NCBI RefSeq assembly: GCF_000621525.1
Contig: NZ_JHYC01000001.1
Coordinates: forward strand, 159,840 to 223,839
Source of the DNA: Legionella fairfieldensis ATCC 49588
Lineage (GTDB): Bacteria; Pseudomonadota; Gammaproteobacteria; Legionellales; Legionellaceae
Direction: 5' to 3'
DNA: 64,000 bases
Shown: positions 38,037-47,879 of the stretch, piece after piece
How the letters are laid out: each line of letters opens with the position of its first letter
Position numbering within the stretch: position 1 is the first letter of the stretch
Translations under genes and position numbers: made by a program
The notes under the pieces: generated by a model
Database searches by the model: none
Told to the model about the DNA's origin: nothing
What the model saw: only the letters and a program-made list of their open reading frames with translations

Positions 38037-38650
38037 GAAAACAAACAGGCTTCACGCTTATTGAAATTTTAATCGCATTGGCAGTTTTTGCCCTTGTCGC
38101 AACCATGACGTCCTCGGTGATGTTTTATGCTTTTAATACACGAGCACGCGTTGCTGAGCAAGCCGATCAACTCAATGATTTACAACTTACCATAACGCGC
38201 ATGATGCAGGATACCGAACAGGCCGTACCCAGACCTGTACGCGGTAATGACATGCAGAATTTCCCCCCATTTATAGGTGAGTCTCACTATTTCGAATTAA
38301 CACGAGGCGGACTTGTCGGAACAGACCTGGAAGAAAAACGTAGCACCATGCAACGTATTGCCTGGGTATGTCATAATAATCAATTAATTCGCCGCAGTTG
38401 GGCTAATCTGGATACACCAGACCGAGAAAACCATGATACCAGAATCATGCTTGACGGATTGACTCATTGTCAGTTTACTTATTTAAATCATAATTTACAG
38501 GTTTTGTCTGAATGGCGAGCCAACGCCATACAACAAAATCAGCATGCAGAACCGTTACCTGAAGCGATACAAATCAAATTAACACCAAAGCATGGGGGAA
38601 AGATGAGTTTTCTTTTCATTATTCCCGGAGCATTCTATGCAGAAAAATAA
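38033..38650 (+). CDS. lspJ: Minor pseudopilin LspJ (GspJ)
   Basis: 205-residue minor pseudopilin. ATG at 38033 overlaps the lspI stop (ATGA). The prepilin motif is QTGFTLIEILIALAVFALVA, followed by the GspJ-type DLQLTITRMMQDTEQAVPRPVR region and the late PEAIQIKLT strand. It is part of the pseudopilus tip. Confidence 0.94.
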   Translation: MRKQTGFTLIEILIALAVFALVATMTSSVMFYAFNTRARVAEQADQLNDLQLTITRMMQDTEQAVPRPVRGNDMQNFPPFIGESHYFELTRGGLVGTDLEEKRSTMQRIAWVCHNNQLIRRSWANLDTPDRENHDTRIMLDGLTHCQFTYLNHNLQVLSEWRANAIQQNQHAEPLPEAIQIKLTPKHGGKMSFLFIIPGAFYAEK

Positions 38651-39584
38651 TAGCATCTCCAAGGGTAGCGCTCTCCTTTCGGCTCTTTTCATCATGACAC
38701 TGGTTGCAATTGCTGCTATTGCAATGACTACCCGCTTACAGCTTGATATTTATAGAACCCGATTAACCATTGTCAGCGACAAACTTACCCTGGCTTCACA
38801 GGCAGTAACTTTTTGGGCGATGAGCGAGTTGACCAATAAAAATCAGGTTACTTTAAGTAACAGACAGGGCAAGCTGTCGGATTTTCCTGATAAATTCAGC
38901 ACTATTTATCCCAATGCTCTCATTCGTGGCAGTTTATATGACTTACAAGCACGATTTAATTTAAATAATTTAGCCGATAAAAAGTATCGGTTTCTTTTTT
39001 TTAAGTTGATTGAAAATACAGTGAAAAACTTGCCACCCGCCACCCATCGCATACTGGTTCTCGCGCTGGAAGACTGGCTCAGCCCTTATCAGCCTGGACG
39101 TGGCTCCCAATCGTTTTTCAATTATTATTTAAAACAAAAACCCCCCTACTACCCTTCTCACCAATTCATGCAAAAAGTATCTGAATTCAGATTGCTGCAA
39201 GGAATGACTCCTTCAATCTATCAGGCCCTTCTTCCTTATATTACAGTGCTTCCCGACTCCCCTACGCCTATCAACATCAATACCGCATCCAAACCGGTTC
39301 TCATGGCACTTGGTAATGGTTTGAATGAAAACCAGGTTGATGAGCTAATAGAAGCTCGAGGAGAAAAAGGTATTCAGGATCTCAATCGTATTAGCCTTTT
39401 GCTCCAAAAATTAAACATTCGCCATGAAGATATTACCGTCGAGAGCCAATACTTTATGAGTGTGGCAAAAATTACTATGGAAGATTTACATCTCACCACT
39501 TATGCAATACTTAAACGAAGTAAAGATAAAAACGGTAAAATTTCTGTAAGTCTGATTAGCCAAAGCCGCAATTCATTTGAGTAA
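38637..39584 (+). CDS. lspK: Minor pseudopilin LspK (GspK)
   Basis: 315-residue minor pseudopilin that caps the pseudopilus. Its prepilin-like site SKGSALLSALFIMTLVAIAA lacks the Glu at +5, as expected for GspK. The protein is much larger than the other minor pseudopilins, with the family's two alpha-helical subdomains and the NINTASKPVLMAL segment. It overlaps lspJ by 14 bases and ends the operon; the next gene is convergent. Confidence 0.95.
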   Translation: MQKNNSISKGSALLSALFIMTLVAIAAIAMTTRLQLDIYRTRLTIVSDKLTLASQAVTFWAMSELTNKNQVTLSNRQGKLSDFPDKFSTIYPNALIRGSLYDLQARFNLNNLADKKYRFLFFKLIENTVKNLPPATHRILVLALEDWLSPYQPGRGSQSFFNYYLKQKPPYYPSHQFMQKVSEFRLLQGMTPSIYQALLPYITVLPDSPTPININTASKPVLMALGNGLNENQVDELIEARGEKGIQDLNRISLLLQKLNIRHEDITVESQYFMSVAKITMEDLHLTTYAILKRSKDKNGKISVSLISQSRNSFE

Positions 39585-39622
39585 ACCATTTATTCAATAG
39601 CACCATCCCCTACAGTCCCCTT

Positions 39623-40960
39623 TTATCTTATAATCATAGTCGTCTTTTCTGATTCCTCATGATCAACACTGATTTTTTCTTCTTCGGAACAGGATTTCGA
39701 TAATGTTTTTCTATCCCAGGTAACATTTTTCTGAGCATGGATAGAGGAATTGGATTGCGTCATCCCGCTTAAACCCTCTATCATTTTTAGAGAAGAATCC
39801 TTCTCTGCCTTCTTGTCGACGTTAATAGCGGGCTCAGCTGTTTTTGTAGCTTGAAGATCAGCATCTAATTGCTTTGTAATCCCTTCTAAATTGTTCTGTA
39901 GCTCTTTATTAATCGAAGAATTGGATACTTTGAGCACTAACGTTTTAATCGCATAAACGGCCACAATTGCAGCTATGCAACCAACCGTAACAAAAAGTGC
40001 AGGAGGAAAAAAATTCCATACAGCTATCACACCCACTATGCAAACCGCAGCAGTGAAGTTGGTGAAAAAAGATCGCCAGTGGAGTTTACTATTGGCTTCA
40101 TGTCGTGCGCGGGCTTTATCTATCAACGCTTCTTTATTTAAAGCTTCTGCCTTGTCTACAGGCGTTTTGCGAAAGCCCAGGGGGTTTATCTTCCACTCAT
40201 TCAATTTCTTGTATTCTTCCTGATATTGTCTTCGCTCTCTTATTAAGGAAACGACTTCTTTAAAAACGCTTACTGAGGAAGCAGCAACCGATAAACCGGC
40301 CACTAAAGGAGTCATTATCGCCGTGGCTGCCGCTATCCATAAACCATAGCTGGCCACATTGAATGCATTTTCAGCAATTGAAAATACATTATCCACTACA
40401 CGCCTCCAGAAAGGTTTGGTAGGATTATAATTGTATTGAACCAAGGTAACCGCAAATAATGAAACGGTACCCACTAAACCTATGACAGGCAGTCTACCGA
40501 CAATTGCAGGAATCAGTCCTTGAACAAAATTGGTTATATTGGTCAATAATCCTTGAGAAGTCATTAAACCTGACACTACTGTAACAAACACCGTACCCGC
40601 AACCAGCCCCATGAGCGCAAATTTTAATTTTTGTGTGGTTTTTACACTCTGAATGACTGCTACAATGTGCTCAAATTGTTGGTGTGTCTGACACAGGTTA
40701 TCGTCCATTAACTGATTAAATAATTGATGAACAGTCAATTGTTGTTTACGATAATTTTCTCGTTGACCAGATGTCGCGCCTATTGCATCAAATAACTTAT
40801 CAATATCAGGAATATCATTAATTAATAGCAGATCATAATCTTTATGAAACTTTATTGGATTGGCATAGTGTTGCTTTATATTATCTTCCAGTTCTGCAAG
40901 ATTATTTTTACCTATAAACTCAACAAAGATCTCAATGAATGTTTTCATTTTATTAACCAT
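39623..40960 (-). CDS. Unrecognised multi-span membrane protein, candidate Dot/Icm effector
   Basis: A 445-residue protein not assignable to a named family. The N-terminal ~110 residues are soluble. Hydrophobic stretches lie at ~115-170 (KFALMGLVAGTVFVTVVSGL and LPVIGLVGTVSLFAVTLVQY) and ~195-225, then a paired TM near 305-345. The block KEALIDKARARHEANSKL, TM pair and INKELQNNLEGITKQLDADL mirrors the protein at 29548. The C-terminal ~60 residues are charged, with SEEEKISVDHEESEKTTMII at the end, which looks like the E-block plus hydrophobic -3/-4 positions of Dot/Icm signals. ATG at 40960 or 40948. A PmrA-like sequence lies upstream. Confidence 0.75.
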   Translation of the reverse strand: MVNKMKTFIEIFVEFIGKNNLAELEDNIKQHYANPIKFHKDYDLLLINDIPDIDKLFDAIGATSGQRENYRKQQLTVHQLFNQLMDDNLCQTHQQFEHIVAVIQSVKTTQKLKFALMGLVAGTVFVTVVSGLMTSQGLLTNITNFVQGLIPAIVGRLPVIGLVGTVSLFAVTLVQYNYNPTKPFWRRVVDNVFSIAENAFNVASYGLWIAAATAIMTPLVAGLSVAASSVSVFKEVVSLIRERRQYQEEYKKLNEWKINPLGFRKTPVDKAEALNKEALIDKARARHEANSKLHWRSFFTNFTAAVCIVGVIAVWNFFPPALFVTVGCIAAIVAVYAIKTLVLKVSNSSINKELQNNLEGITKQLDADLQATKTAEPAINVDKKAEKDSSLKMIEGLSGMTQSNSSIHAQKNVTWDRKTLSKSCSEEEKISVDHEESEKTTMIIR

Positions 40961-40991
40961 TTAGTGTCTTTATTAACCAGTATAAGGTAAT

Positions 40992-41011
40992 ATTATTAAT
41001 AAAATATTAAA
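40992..41011 (-). promoter_or_regulatory. Possible PmrA-type box
   Basis: The minus strand reads TTTAATATT, TT, ATTAATAAT, close to tandem copies of the cTTAATatT element described for PmrA in Legionella. It lies ~35 bases before the 40960 start. AT-rich surroundings make a chance match plausible. Confidence 0.3.
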
Positions 41012-41055
41012 TGGTTTAGATTAATAAATGATTAACTTGGTACCAAACAAAAAAT

Positions 41056-41742
41056 TCAAAAAGTCGGTTTATTTTTTATAAGTAATTGCCCGGTGAAACT
41101 ACTACGTAAATAAAAACCGCGAGGAAGCGTCAATATTTTATTTCCATCGTTATCAAAGCCATAACAAAGAGAGCGGCCATTGGCAGCCTTGGGCCTTACT
41201 TGAAGATACTGTCCCATGCTTGCATTAACCTCATCCAATCGCCCTGTACTCATCATTGCAACCAATTCTTGCCAGTCATTTGCTAAAATTGCTTCCTCCT
41301 GCTTATCAGGTGACCATAAAAAGCCTCGACCTATTCGGCGATGCTCAAAGGGGATTGTTTTATCTCCTTCAACAGGTAACCAAAGCACGCGTTTTAATTT
41401 GCTATAACATTGAGAAGTTAACCAGCGTTGTTGGTGAATGGTTAACAAAGGAATACTCGTAACAAATGTTGATTCTGAGGGGTTGCCCTTCGCATTAAGC
41501 GGCAATGTTTTAAGCTCAATACCAAGATGAATAAAATCGGGAAGTTGCTTCGTGCCGGCTGTGGTGCCAAGGGCCAATTCCATGGCAAGACCTGCCCAGC
41601 CCTTACGTTTTTGCGGTTCAGCAGGCATTTTTAAATCCAGGGAAGCCGCTAGCTGACTGAAACTCATTCCTTCAATATGCTGACATCGCCTTATAAGTTC
41701 TGTCTCATTATTCAGCCTTTTTTTTGCTGATAACAGGTTCAT
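41056..41742 (-). CDS. mutH: DNA mismatch repair endonuclease MutH
   Basis: Nicks the unmethylated GATC strand during methyl-directed mismatch repair. The 228-residue protein carries the catalytic D-x(n)-E-x-K signature in PDFIHLGIELKTLPL. The ATG at 41742 has AAAGG five bases before it; a GTG two codons upstream is in frame. The gene overlaps the end of the MscK-like gene by 35 bases. MutH implies Dam methylation and MutSL encoded elsewhere; it is uneven in its distribution outside gammaproteobacteria. Confidence 0.95.
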   Translation of the reverse strand: MNLLSAKKRLNNETELIRRCQHIEGMSFSQLAASLDLKMPAEPQKRKGWAGLAMELALGTTAGTKQLPDFIHLGIELKTLPLNAKGNPSESTFVTSIPLLTIHQQRWLTSQCYSKLKRVLWLPVEGDKTIPFEHRRIGRGFLWSPDKQEEAILANDWQELVAMMSTGRLDEVNASMGQYLQVRPKAANGRSLCYGFDNDGNKILTLPRGFYLRSSFTGQLLIKNKPTF

Positions 41743-44665
41743 ATTCACCTTTTTTTAATTCAATACTGAAGGGTGGTACTGGCGCTTGCACACCGGCTGC
41801 TTTAAATTGAGCCATAATTGCAAATAGAACTTTTGAACGCACCTCAACCCGAGTATGAATTTGCACATTGATAAAATAACGAATCTCAAACTCAATGAGT
41901 GCGTCATCGATTTGTTTTAAAAGAACCTGAGACGGTGGGTCTTCAACGATTTCGGGAATAATAGCCAGCACATCCAGGATTAATTGCTGGATTATCACCG
42001 GATCGTCCGCACGGCTGACTTTAACCGGAATAACGGTTCGTACAATACTATCCTGATGAGTCCAGTTAGTAAAAGGTTTATTAAAAGTTTCCGCGTTAGG
42101 GATAAGTACTTCCATATTATCCCAGGAAGATACACGCATGGAACGGATACCGATATGTGAAACTCGCCCTTCATGCGTCCCTAAGGTAATTAAATCCCCT
42201 TCCCGTACCGGTCTTTCAATAAGTAACATAAGTCCGCCAATGATATTCGATGCAAAATCGCGCAGACCAAAACCCATACCCACAGCAAGGCCACCAATAA
42301 CCATTGACATACCACTGAAATCCAACCCTAAAACCCGTAAAGTAATAAATCCGCCAATGAGAATCACTGCATATTGAGTAAAAACCGATAAACTATTGCG
42401 AATGCCTGCGTCTCGAGCATCTCGATATAGCCAGCGATAACAAAATTCGCGTGTCCATTTTGAAGCCCAAATGAAGACAGAAAGTAAAATAAGAAACTCA
42501 AGTATACTGACCGGCGTAATATGTATCCCTGATAGATTCACTAATGGATACTCGCCAAACTGACGTATTCCTGCTCTTATCGCAGAATCGGAATACCAGC
42601 CCAAAAGCTGGAAAACAACAAAAAGACTGGTAATAAATAAAGTAACTCGAAGTATTTTATCCAGAGGTTTCAATACAACTTCGATCCATAACCAACCATT
42701 ACGCAGTGATGAGATCATCCACTCTGATAAAAGATCCAATGCATCAAAAATTAAACCATGAATTAAGACATAACCGGTAATAATTAAAAGAACTTGTATC
42801 TGGTAACGGCTCATTGTCCAGGCTAAATTGATATAACCGATTAAGCCAATAATTGCAGTAGTAAATATTGTTAAAGGAATAAGAACAACTAATAACATAA
42901 TTGCATTACGGAAATATCTTTTTTTACTTTTTAATAAAGGATGAAGCAAATGGGTAATCATCTCTTTACTCTTCCATCCTACTATCGAAACAGCCAGCAA
43001 AAACAGCATAAATAAGCGGCTAAAAATATCCTGTAACAGTAAAGATAAAGGTAACTCATGACTGATAGTCATTAATGTGGTTGTCCACCCGCCAATTAAG
43101 AGAAGCCATTTAAGCCGATGATAGAGATTGACATCCTGACCTGAGGCATCGCTGATCCTTTCTAACAATACAAGACGAGCGATAAGGATTAATGCTCGAA
43201 AAGTCAACCAGATAAAAATGAGATTGACTAATAAATGGTAATGCACAAAAGGAATATGATTGAGATGAAGCAAAACGATGATTGCAGCAGCAATAGCTAA
43301 TTGCGAAATATTACGGCTTATCAGAATTAAAATACCATCGTATAAATGCCCTGATAAACGTGAACGCTCTTTGTCATGGGTCAAGCGTTTCAGTAGTTTA
43401 TGCAAACTGACCGCCACAATACCAATAACCCCCAGAGCAAGCCAGATAAAGGTAGCAGGCAATATATCCTGCCACAAATAATTATCCCGTACTTTAAGCG
43501 TCAGGGACTTAACATAATTATAAAATTGGCCAGGAATTCTTGTGAATTGCTCCAGAATAGAAGTCCAACTATCCAGACGATATTCTGATAAAGTCTGTCT
43601 TACGGACAATTGTTTTTTGAGTTCTTGCTCATGATTTTCAAGATCTTCCTGTAGGGTTTGCTGTTGGATAGTAATTCCTTCTATTCTGGAATTAACGATA
43701 CGGATTAGCGCTGAATATTGCTGCTTTAAACGGTTATCAAATAAATGACGTTGACCATTGCTTAACAGAAGCACCATTTTTTTTAGTGCCTGCTCTATAT
43801 CCGATAACTGGCCAATTGCATTTTTATAGGTTTCAGTTACTGCTTGTAAAGTTCTTATGTCCGGACTTTTTTGAAGTAAATAATCAGCTTTGGCAAGTTT
43901 TTTCTGTAGATCAACTTCGGCCATTTTATGCTGAGTTAAATTGATAATCTGATCATTTAATAATAACTTTGCCTCAAGCGTAGAGTTTGCATTGGATTCC
44001 TGCTGTAATTTAATACTACTTTGATAAAGCTTATCCAATGATTCATTAAGCCTGTTTTCCTGATCACGAAGTTTTTCTAATTGCTCATGAAGATGGCTTT
44101 TGGATTTCCACAAATCGAGTTGTTGATTTTGTAAAATTAATGCATCCTGATAACGTTTAGCTAAAACCATATTCTCATTGATTAGATTGATGGTCTTTTT
44201 ATTGATCTCATTAAGGGTATTAATTTTGCTGATTCGTTGCTGTGAATTAATCGGTGTTGTAGCCGCCAAAGGCGTTTGCTGCAAACGCTTTAAGCGCTGG
44301 GTAAAATCATCCTGTAATTTTTTTTGAGTAGCAAGAAAGTTTTCAAAGCTAGTGATTTTTCCCTGATTTAAAACAATCATTGCCTGATTTTCATGCAATC
44401 GCTTAGTGTATTCTGCCTGACTTTCTGGCGGCGGCAATAATTTTGATTCGTTCAGAACCTGGGTTAAATTATTCTTTTCCTGTACCAGGTATTCAATTAG
44501 TTTATTGGCGCCAGCATCTGGCTGGGCAGAAACCGCTACAGTACTTGTTAACAGGAATAACGCTAAACAACAAACAATCCACCATTGCGCATGAGAAAAC
44601 AAATTGCCTGGACCAATTGTCAGGCAGGCAGATAATAAATTTTTTTTAACCGCTTTTTGTTTCAA
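41708..44665 (-). CDS. MscK/KefA-like mechanosensitive channel
   Basis: A 985-residue inner-membrane protein. A signal-like segment near the N-terminus (WWIVCCLALFLLTSTVAVSA) is followed by ~350 residues of periplasmic coiled-coil (Gln/Lys/Leu-rich). About ten TM helices then lead to a C-terminal MscS domain, with the pore region GGLAVGMGFGLRDFASNIIG and the beta domain VREGDLITLGTHEGRV. The layout matches MscK/KefA and MscM-type large MscS proteins, which release solutes under hypo-osmotic shock. Domain length is slightly below that of E. coli MscK. It overlaps mutH. Confidence 0.9.
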   Translation of the reverse strand: MKQKAVKKNLLSACLTIGPGNLFSHAQWWIVCCLALFLLTSTVAVSAQPDAGANKLIEYLVQEKNNLTQVLNESKLLPPPESQAEYTKRLHENQAMIVLNQGKITSFENFLATQKKLQDDFTQRLKRLQQTPLAATTPINSQQRISKINTLNEINKKTINLINENMVLAKRYQDALILQNQQLDLWKSKSHLHEQLEKLRDQENRLNESLDKLYQSSIKLQQESNANSTLEAKLLLNDQIINLTQHKMAEVDLQKKLAKADYLLQKSPDIRTLQAVTETYKNAIGQLSDIEQALKKMVLLLSNGQRHLFDNRLKQQYSALIRIVNSRIEGITIQQQTLQEDLENHEQELKKQLSVRQTLSEYRLDSWTSILEQFTRIPGQFYNYVKSLTLKVRDNYLWQDILPATFIWLALGVIGIVAVSLHKLLKRLTHDKERSRLSGHLYDGILILISRNISQLAIAAAIIVLLHLNHIPFVHYHLLVNLIFIWLTFRALILIARLVLLERISDASGQDVNLYHRLKWLLLIGGWTTTLMTISHELPLSLLLQDIFSRLFMLFLLAVSIVGWKSKEMITHLLHPLLKSKKRYFRNAIMLLVVLIPLTIFTTAIIGLIGYINLAWTMSRYQIQVLLIITGYVLIHGLIFDALDLLSEWMISSLRNGWLWIEVVLKPLDKILRVTLFITSLFVVFQLLGWYSDSAIRAGIRQFGEYPLVNLSGIHITPVSILEFLILLSVFIWASKWTREFCYRWLYRDARDAGIRNSLSVFTQYAVILIGGFITLRVLGLDFSGMSMVIGGLAVGMGFGLRDFASNIIGGLMLLIERPVREGDLITLGTHEGRVSHIGIRSMRVSSWDNMEVLIPNAETFNKPFTNWTHQDSIVRTVIPVKVSRADDPVIIQQLILDVLAIIPEIVEDPPSQVLLKQIDDALIEFEIRYFINVQIHTRVEVRSKVLFAIMAQFKAAGVQAPVPPFSIELKKGEYEPVISKKKAE

Positions 44666-44899
44666 TATTACTCACTCTCATAACCTGCGTGCCACGGCCT
44701 ACCTCAGCACCAAGGAATGCTGGTATTGTGCCTCAAGCGCCGGATACAGGGACAAACCGCGGCATATATCGTTATAAAGTCAACTAAAACTGAGAAAGTT
44801 GCACAAACTGAGACAATGGAATTAGATACTACATCATACTCCTTGAATACTTATCTGCCAAGACCTATCATGTCTTCCTACCCTGGATAGTTCGAATAA

Positions 44900-44936
44900 C
44901 GTCAATAAGCTATTTCAAAAAAATAGCTTATTGACG
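44900..44936 (-). terminator. Perfect 16-bp hairpin after aspS
   Basis: CGTCAATAAGCTATTT (44900-44915) and AAATAGCTTATTGACG (44921-44936), loop CAAAA, lie 3 bases after the aspS stop on the minus strand. The stem is very stable but not followed by a clear T-run. Confidence 0.75.
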
Positions 44937-44939
44937 AAT

Positions 44940-46715
44940 TTATTTCGCTGTCGGTGCAATACGAATAGCTAATTCATTTAATTGAGCATTACTTACCGCA
45001 GCAGGTGCATTTGTCAGAAGACAAGAGGCTGATTGTGTTTTAGGAAATGCAATAACGTCACGAATTGAACTGGAATCAGTCAATAACATTGCCAGACGAT
45101 CCATACCTAAAGCAATACCTCCATGAGGAGGACAGCCATATTGTAAAGCATCCAGTAGAAAACCAAATTTCTCTTTGGCCTCTTCTTCTCCAATACCCAG
45201 CATATCAAATACAGCTTGCTGTAATTGCGGTTGATGAATTCGGATGGAACCGCCTCCAATCTCATAACCGTTAATAACGATGTCATAAGCTTTAGCCAAG
45301 GTTTTGGCAGGATTTTGCCTTAATGAATCAATAGATAACTCTTGAGGGGAAGTAAAAGGATGATGCATGGATTGCAATTGATGAGTTTTGCCATCCCGTT
45401 CAAACATTGGCCAGTCAATAACCCATAATAACCGCCACCCTGCTTCAACTAATTGGCGATCATGCCCCAATTTGACACGTAAAGCCCCCATGGATTCATT
45501 AACCAGTTGTTCATGCCCGGCACCAAAGAAAATAACATCACCCGTTTTAGCATCAACCCTATCCAAAATTGCATTCACACTGGCTTCTGACAGAAATTTC
45601 AAAATAGGGGATTGCAAGCCCTGCATTCCCTGTGATTTATCATTAACTTTGATATACGCAAGCCCTTTTGCACCATAGATAGCAACAAATTGTCCATAAT
45701 CATCGAGCTCTTTCCGACTCAAAGTACATCCATCAGGCAATTTTAAGGCAACTACTCTACCGTCCTGATTATCAGCTGCCTCCGCAAAAACATTAAACTC
45801 AGAATTTTTAACCAAATCAGCGATATCAATCAACTCCAAGGGAATACGCAAATCGGGTTTATCGCTCCCAAAACGTCGCATCGCCTCGGCGTACGTCATT
45901 CTTGGTAGTTTTTCAGGCAACTTCACCTGTAAAATGTCATGAAAAACTTTTTGCAACATGCCTTCAATAAGATGTTGAATGACGTCTTCATTGATGAACG
46001 CCATCTCAATATCAAGTTGAGTAAATTCAGGCTGTCGATCAGCCCGCAAATCTTCGTCACGAAAGCAGCGTACAATCTGATAATATTTATCAAAACCGGA
46101 CATCATCAGTAACTGCTTGAACAATTGCGGTGATTGAGGTAACGCATAAAATTTACCGGGATGCACACGGGAAGGGACCAGATAATCCCTCGCTCCTTCT
46201 GGGGTTGCTTTGGTTAACATCGGTGTTTCAATGTCAACGAACCCCTGTGCATTAAGATATTCACGTATACAACGAATCATATTGTGTCTTAAAGTGAGAT
46301 TACACTGCATCTCGCTACGTCTTAAATCGAGATAACGAAAACGATAACGCAAATCTTCATTAACGAACTGGTGATCATCCGGTAAAAAAGGTGGGATCTG
46401 AGCTTGATTTAATATTTCAAGTTCACTCCCAACAATTTCAATGGAACCTGTCGCCATATTTTCATTAATCATACCTGCTGGTCGCTTGCGAACCGCTCCT
46501 GTCACACGCACAACAAATTCATGGCGCAATTTTTCCGCACTGGTAAAAACTTCAGCAAGTTCTGGCTCATAAACAACCTGAAGCAGACCCGAACTATCGC
46601 GTATGTCCAAAAATATAACACCACCGTGGTCACGACGGTTATGAACCCAACCACAAATACGAACGGTTTGTCCAATCATGGTTTCATTAACATTGACACA
46701 ATAATGTGATCTCAT
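44940..46715 (-). CDS. aspS: Aspartyl-tRNA synthetase, probably non-discriminating
   Basis: Charges tRNA-Asp with aspartate. The 591-residue bacterial-type enzyme has the OB-fold anticodon domain, class II motifs 2 and 3 ([18 protein letters not shown] and [11 protein letters not shown]), the bacterial GAD insertion between them, and [13 protein letters not shown]. His30 in RRDHGGV and Gly81 in RPAGM match the Pseudomonas-type non-discriminating AspRS (His31, Gly81) rather than the E. coli Leu/Lys pair. Such enzymes also mischarge tRNA-Asn for GatCAB to amidate. The strongest form of this claim needs tRNA-Asn and gatCAB data. The gene heads toward a perfect hairpin. Confidence 0.97.
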   Translation of the reverse strand: MRSHYCVNVNETMIGQTVRICGWVHNRRDHGGVIFLDIRDSSGLLQVVYEPELAEVFTSAEKLRHEFVVRVTGAVRKRPAGMINENMATGSIEIVGSELEILNQAQIPPFLPDDHQFVNEDLRYRFRYLDLRRSEMQCNLTLRHNMIRCIREYLNAQGFVDIETPMLTKATPEGARDYLVPSRVHPGKFYALPQSPQLFKQLLMMSGFDKYYQIVRCFRDEDLRADRQPEFTQLDIEMAFINEDVIQHLIEGMLQKVFHDILQVKLPEKLPRMTYAEAMRRFGSDKPDLRIPLELIDIADLVKNSEFNVFAEAADNQDGRVVALKLPDGCTLSRKELDDYGQFVAIYGAKGLAYIKVNDKSQGMQGLQSPILKFLSEASVNAILDRVDAKTGDVIFFGAGHEQLVNESMGALRVKLGHDRQLVEAGWRLLWVIDWPMFERDGKTHQLQSMHHPFTSPQELSIDSLRQNPAKTLAKAYDIVINGYEIGGGSIRIHQPQLQQAVFDMLGIGEEEAKEKFGFLLDALQYGCPPHGGIALGMDRLAMLLTDSSSIRDVIAFPKTQSASCLLTNAPAAVSNAQLNELAIRIAPTAK

Positions 46716-46734
46716 AAACTACCTGTTTAAAAAA

Positions 46735-47364
46735 TTAGACGTTTACTTCCGTCATTGGAGGGGTTGGAGGAGCCACGACACCTAAAGAAATAATAAATTT
46801 TAATGCTTCCTCGATTGACATGGATAACTCGATAGCATTTTCTTTGGGAATCATCATTAAAAAACCCGACGTAGGATTGGGTGTTGTTGGCACAAAAAGA
46901 GATAACATTTCCTCGCCTGTTCGCGAAAGCACTTCAGGATGCGATGTACCTGTGAGAAACGCAAGACTCCACAACCCTTTACGCGGATATTCGATTAATA
47001 ACACCTTGCGAAATGCCTGGCTGTTAGTTGCAAATACAGCCTGTATCACCTGCTTGGACGCATTGTATATAGAACGTACTAAAGGTATTTTTGCTAATAC
47101 GGCCTCTCCCCAGGCTACCAGATGCTGTCCCAAAAAATTGGTGGCCAGAACGCCGGTTGTTATCAATAAAATCAGCGAAATGATCACACCCAAACCAGGA
47201 ATATGCATGCCAACCAGCTGCTCAGGTCTGTACGCCGCAGGCAATAAAGCCATCGTACCATCAAGAAGCTCCACAATAAAACGCAGCACTACGATAGTCA
47301 CCAGAATGGGTAACCAAACTATTAAGCCAGCCAGGAGATACCGCCGTAAGGATTTTGAATTCAC
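46735..47364 (-). CDS. DUF502 family membrane protein
   Basis: A 209-residue inner-membrane protein of the DUF502 family (function unknown; common in proteobacteria and plants). The N-terminal TM helices LRRYLLAGLIVWLPILVTIVVLRF and GVIISLILLITTGVLATNFL flank a periplasmic loop. The conserved KIPLVRSIYNASKQVIQAVF motif follows. It appears to start with GTG at 47364, overlapping the FmdB stop by 4 bases (GTGA). It precedes aspS by 19 bases, so FmdB, DUF502 and aspS likely form one operon, a common gammaproteobacterial order. Confidence 0.93.
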   Translation of the reverse strand: MNSKSLRRYLLAGLIVWLPILVTIVVLRFIVELLDGTMALLPAAYRPEQLVGMHIPGLGVIISLILLITTGVLATNFLGQHLVAWGEAVLAKIPLVRSIYNASKQVIQAVFATNSQAFRKVLLIEYPRKGLWSLAFLTGTSHPEVLSRTGEEMLSLFVPTTPNPTSGFLMMIPKENAIELSMSIEEALKFIISLGVVAPPTPPMTEVNV

Positions 47365-47672
47365 TCTTTCTCACCTTTCGTTTTACTTGCTGACGACGTA
47401 TTCGACTCAGATTCTTTTTTTGCCGCAGGTTTCGCTTCACTTGTTACAGCCGTATCAGAACCGGTTTCTTTTTTATGTTCGGATCTACCCTTATTTTTAA
47501 AATCAGTGACATACCAACCACTTCCCTTTAATTGAAAACCCGCTGCAGAAACCAGCCGTGTCGCTGTATCTTCACAACAACGAGGACATTGCTTAACCGG
47601 TGCGTCATTTATTTTTTGCATTAAATCAAAATGATGATGGCAACTGGTACATTCATATTCATAAATTGGCAT
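47361..47672 (-). CDS. FmdB-family zinc-ribbon protein
   Basis: A 103-residue small regulatory-type protein. The N-terminus MPIYEYECTSCHHHFDLMQK and KQCPRCCEDTATRLV provide the two zinc-binding Cys pairs of the FmdB ribbon; the Lys/Ser/Glu-rich tail is low-complexity. AAGGAG precedes the ATG at 47672. The product is thought to be a transcription-related regulator, though a definite target is not known. It heads the FmdB-DUF502-aspS group. Confidence 0.92.
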   Translation of the reverse strand: MPIYEYECTSCHHHFDLMQKINDAPVKQCPRCCEDTATRLVSAAGFQLKGSGWYVTDFKNKGRSEHKKETGSDTAVTSEAKPAAKKESESNTSSASKTKGEKE

Positions 47673-47879
47673 CAACTTATCTCCTTGACAGATAAACTCG
47701 AAAAAAAACGGATAGTAATAATTCTACTTGGTAGCTATTACCTATTCTCTTCTCATGAGTTATGAAGAATAAACCAGGGATTATAGCTAACATGCGAAAT
47801 ATGGACAATCCATCTGATTCTGAATTTAGTTTCTGGTCAAACTCTATACATTGCTTATAATTATAATCAGATAGAAATA

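Noticed and set aside
44666..44939. Possible small RNA in the gap between the MscK-like gene and aspS
   Set aside because: Apart from the aspS hairpin, no promoter-terminator pair or conserved structure was evident.
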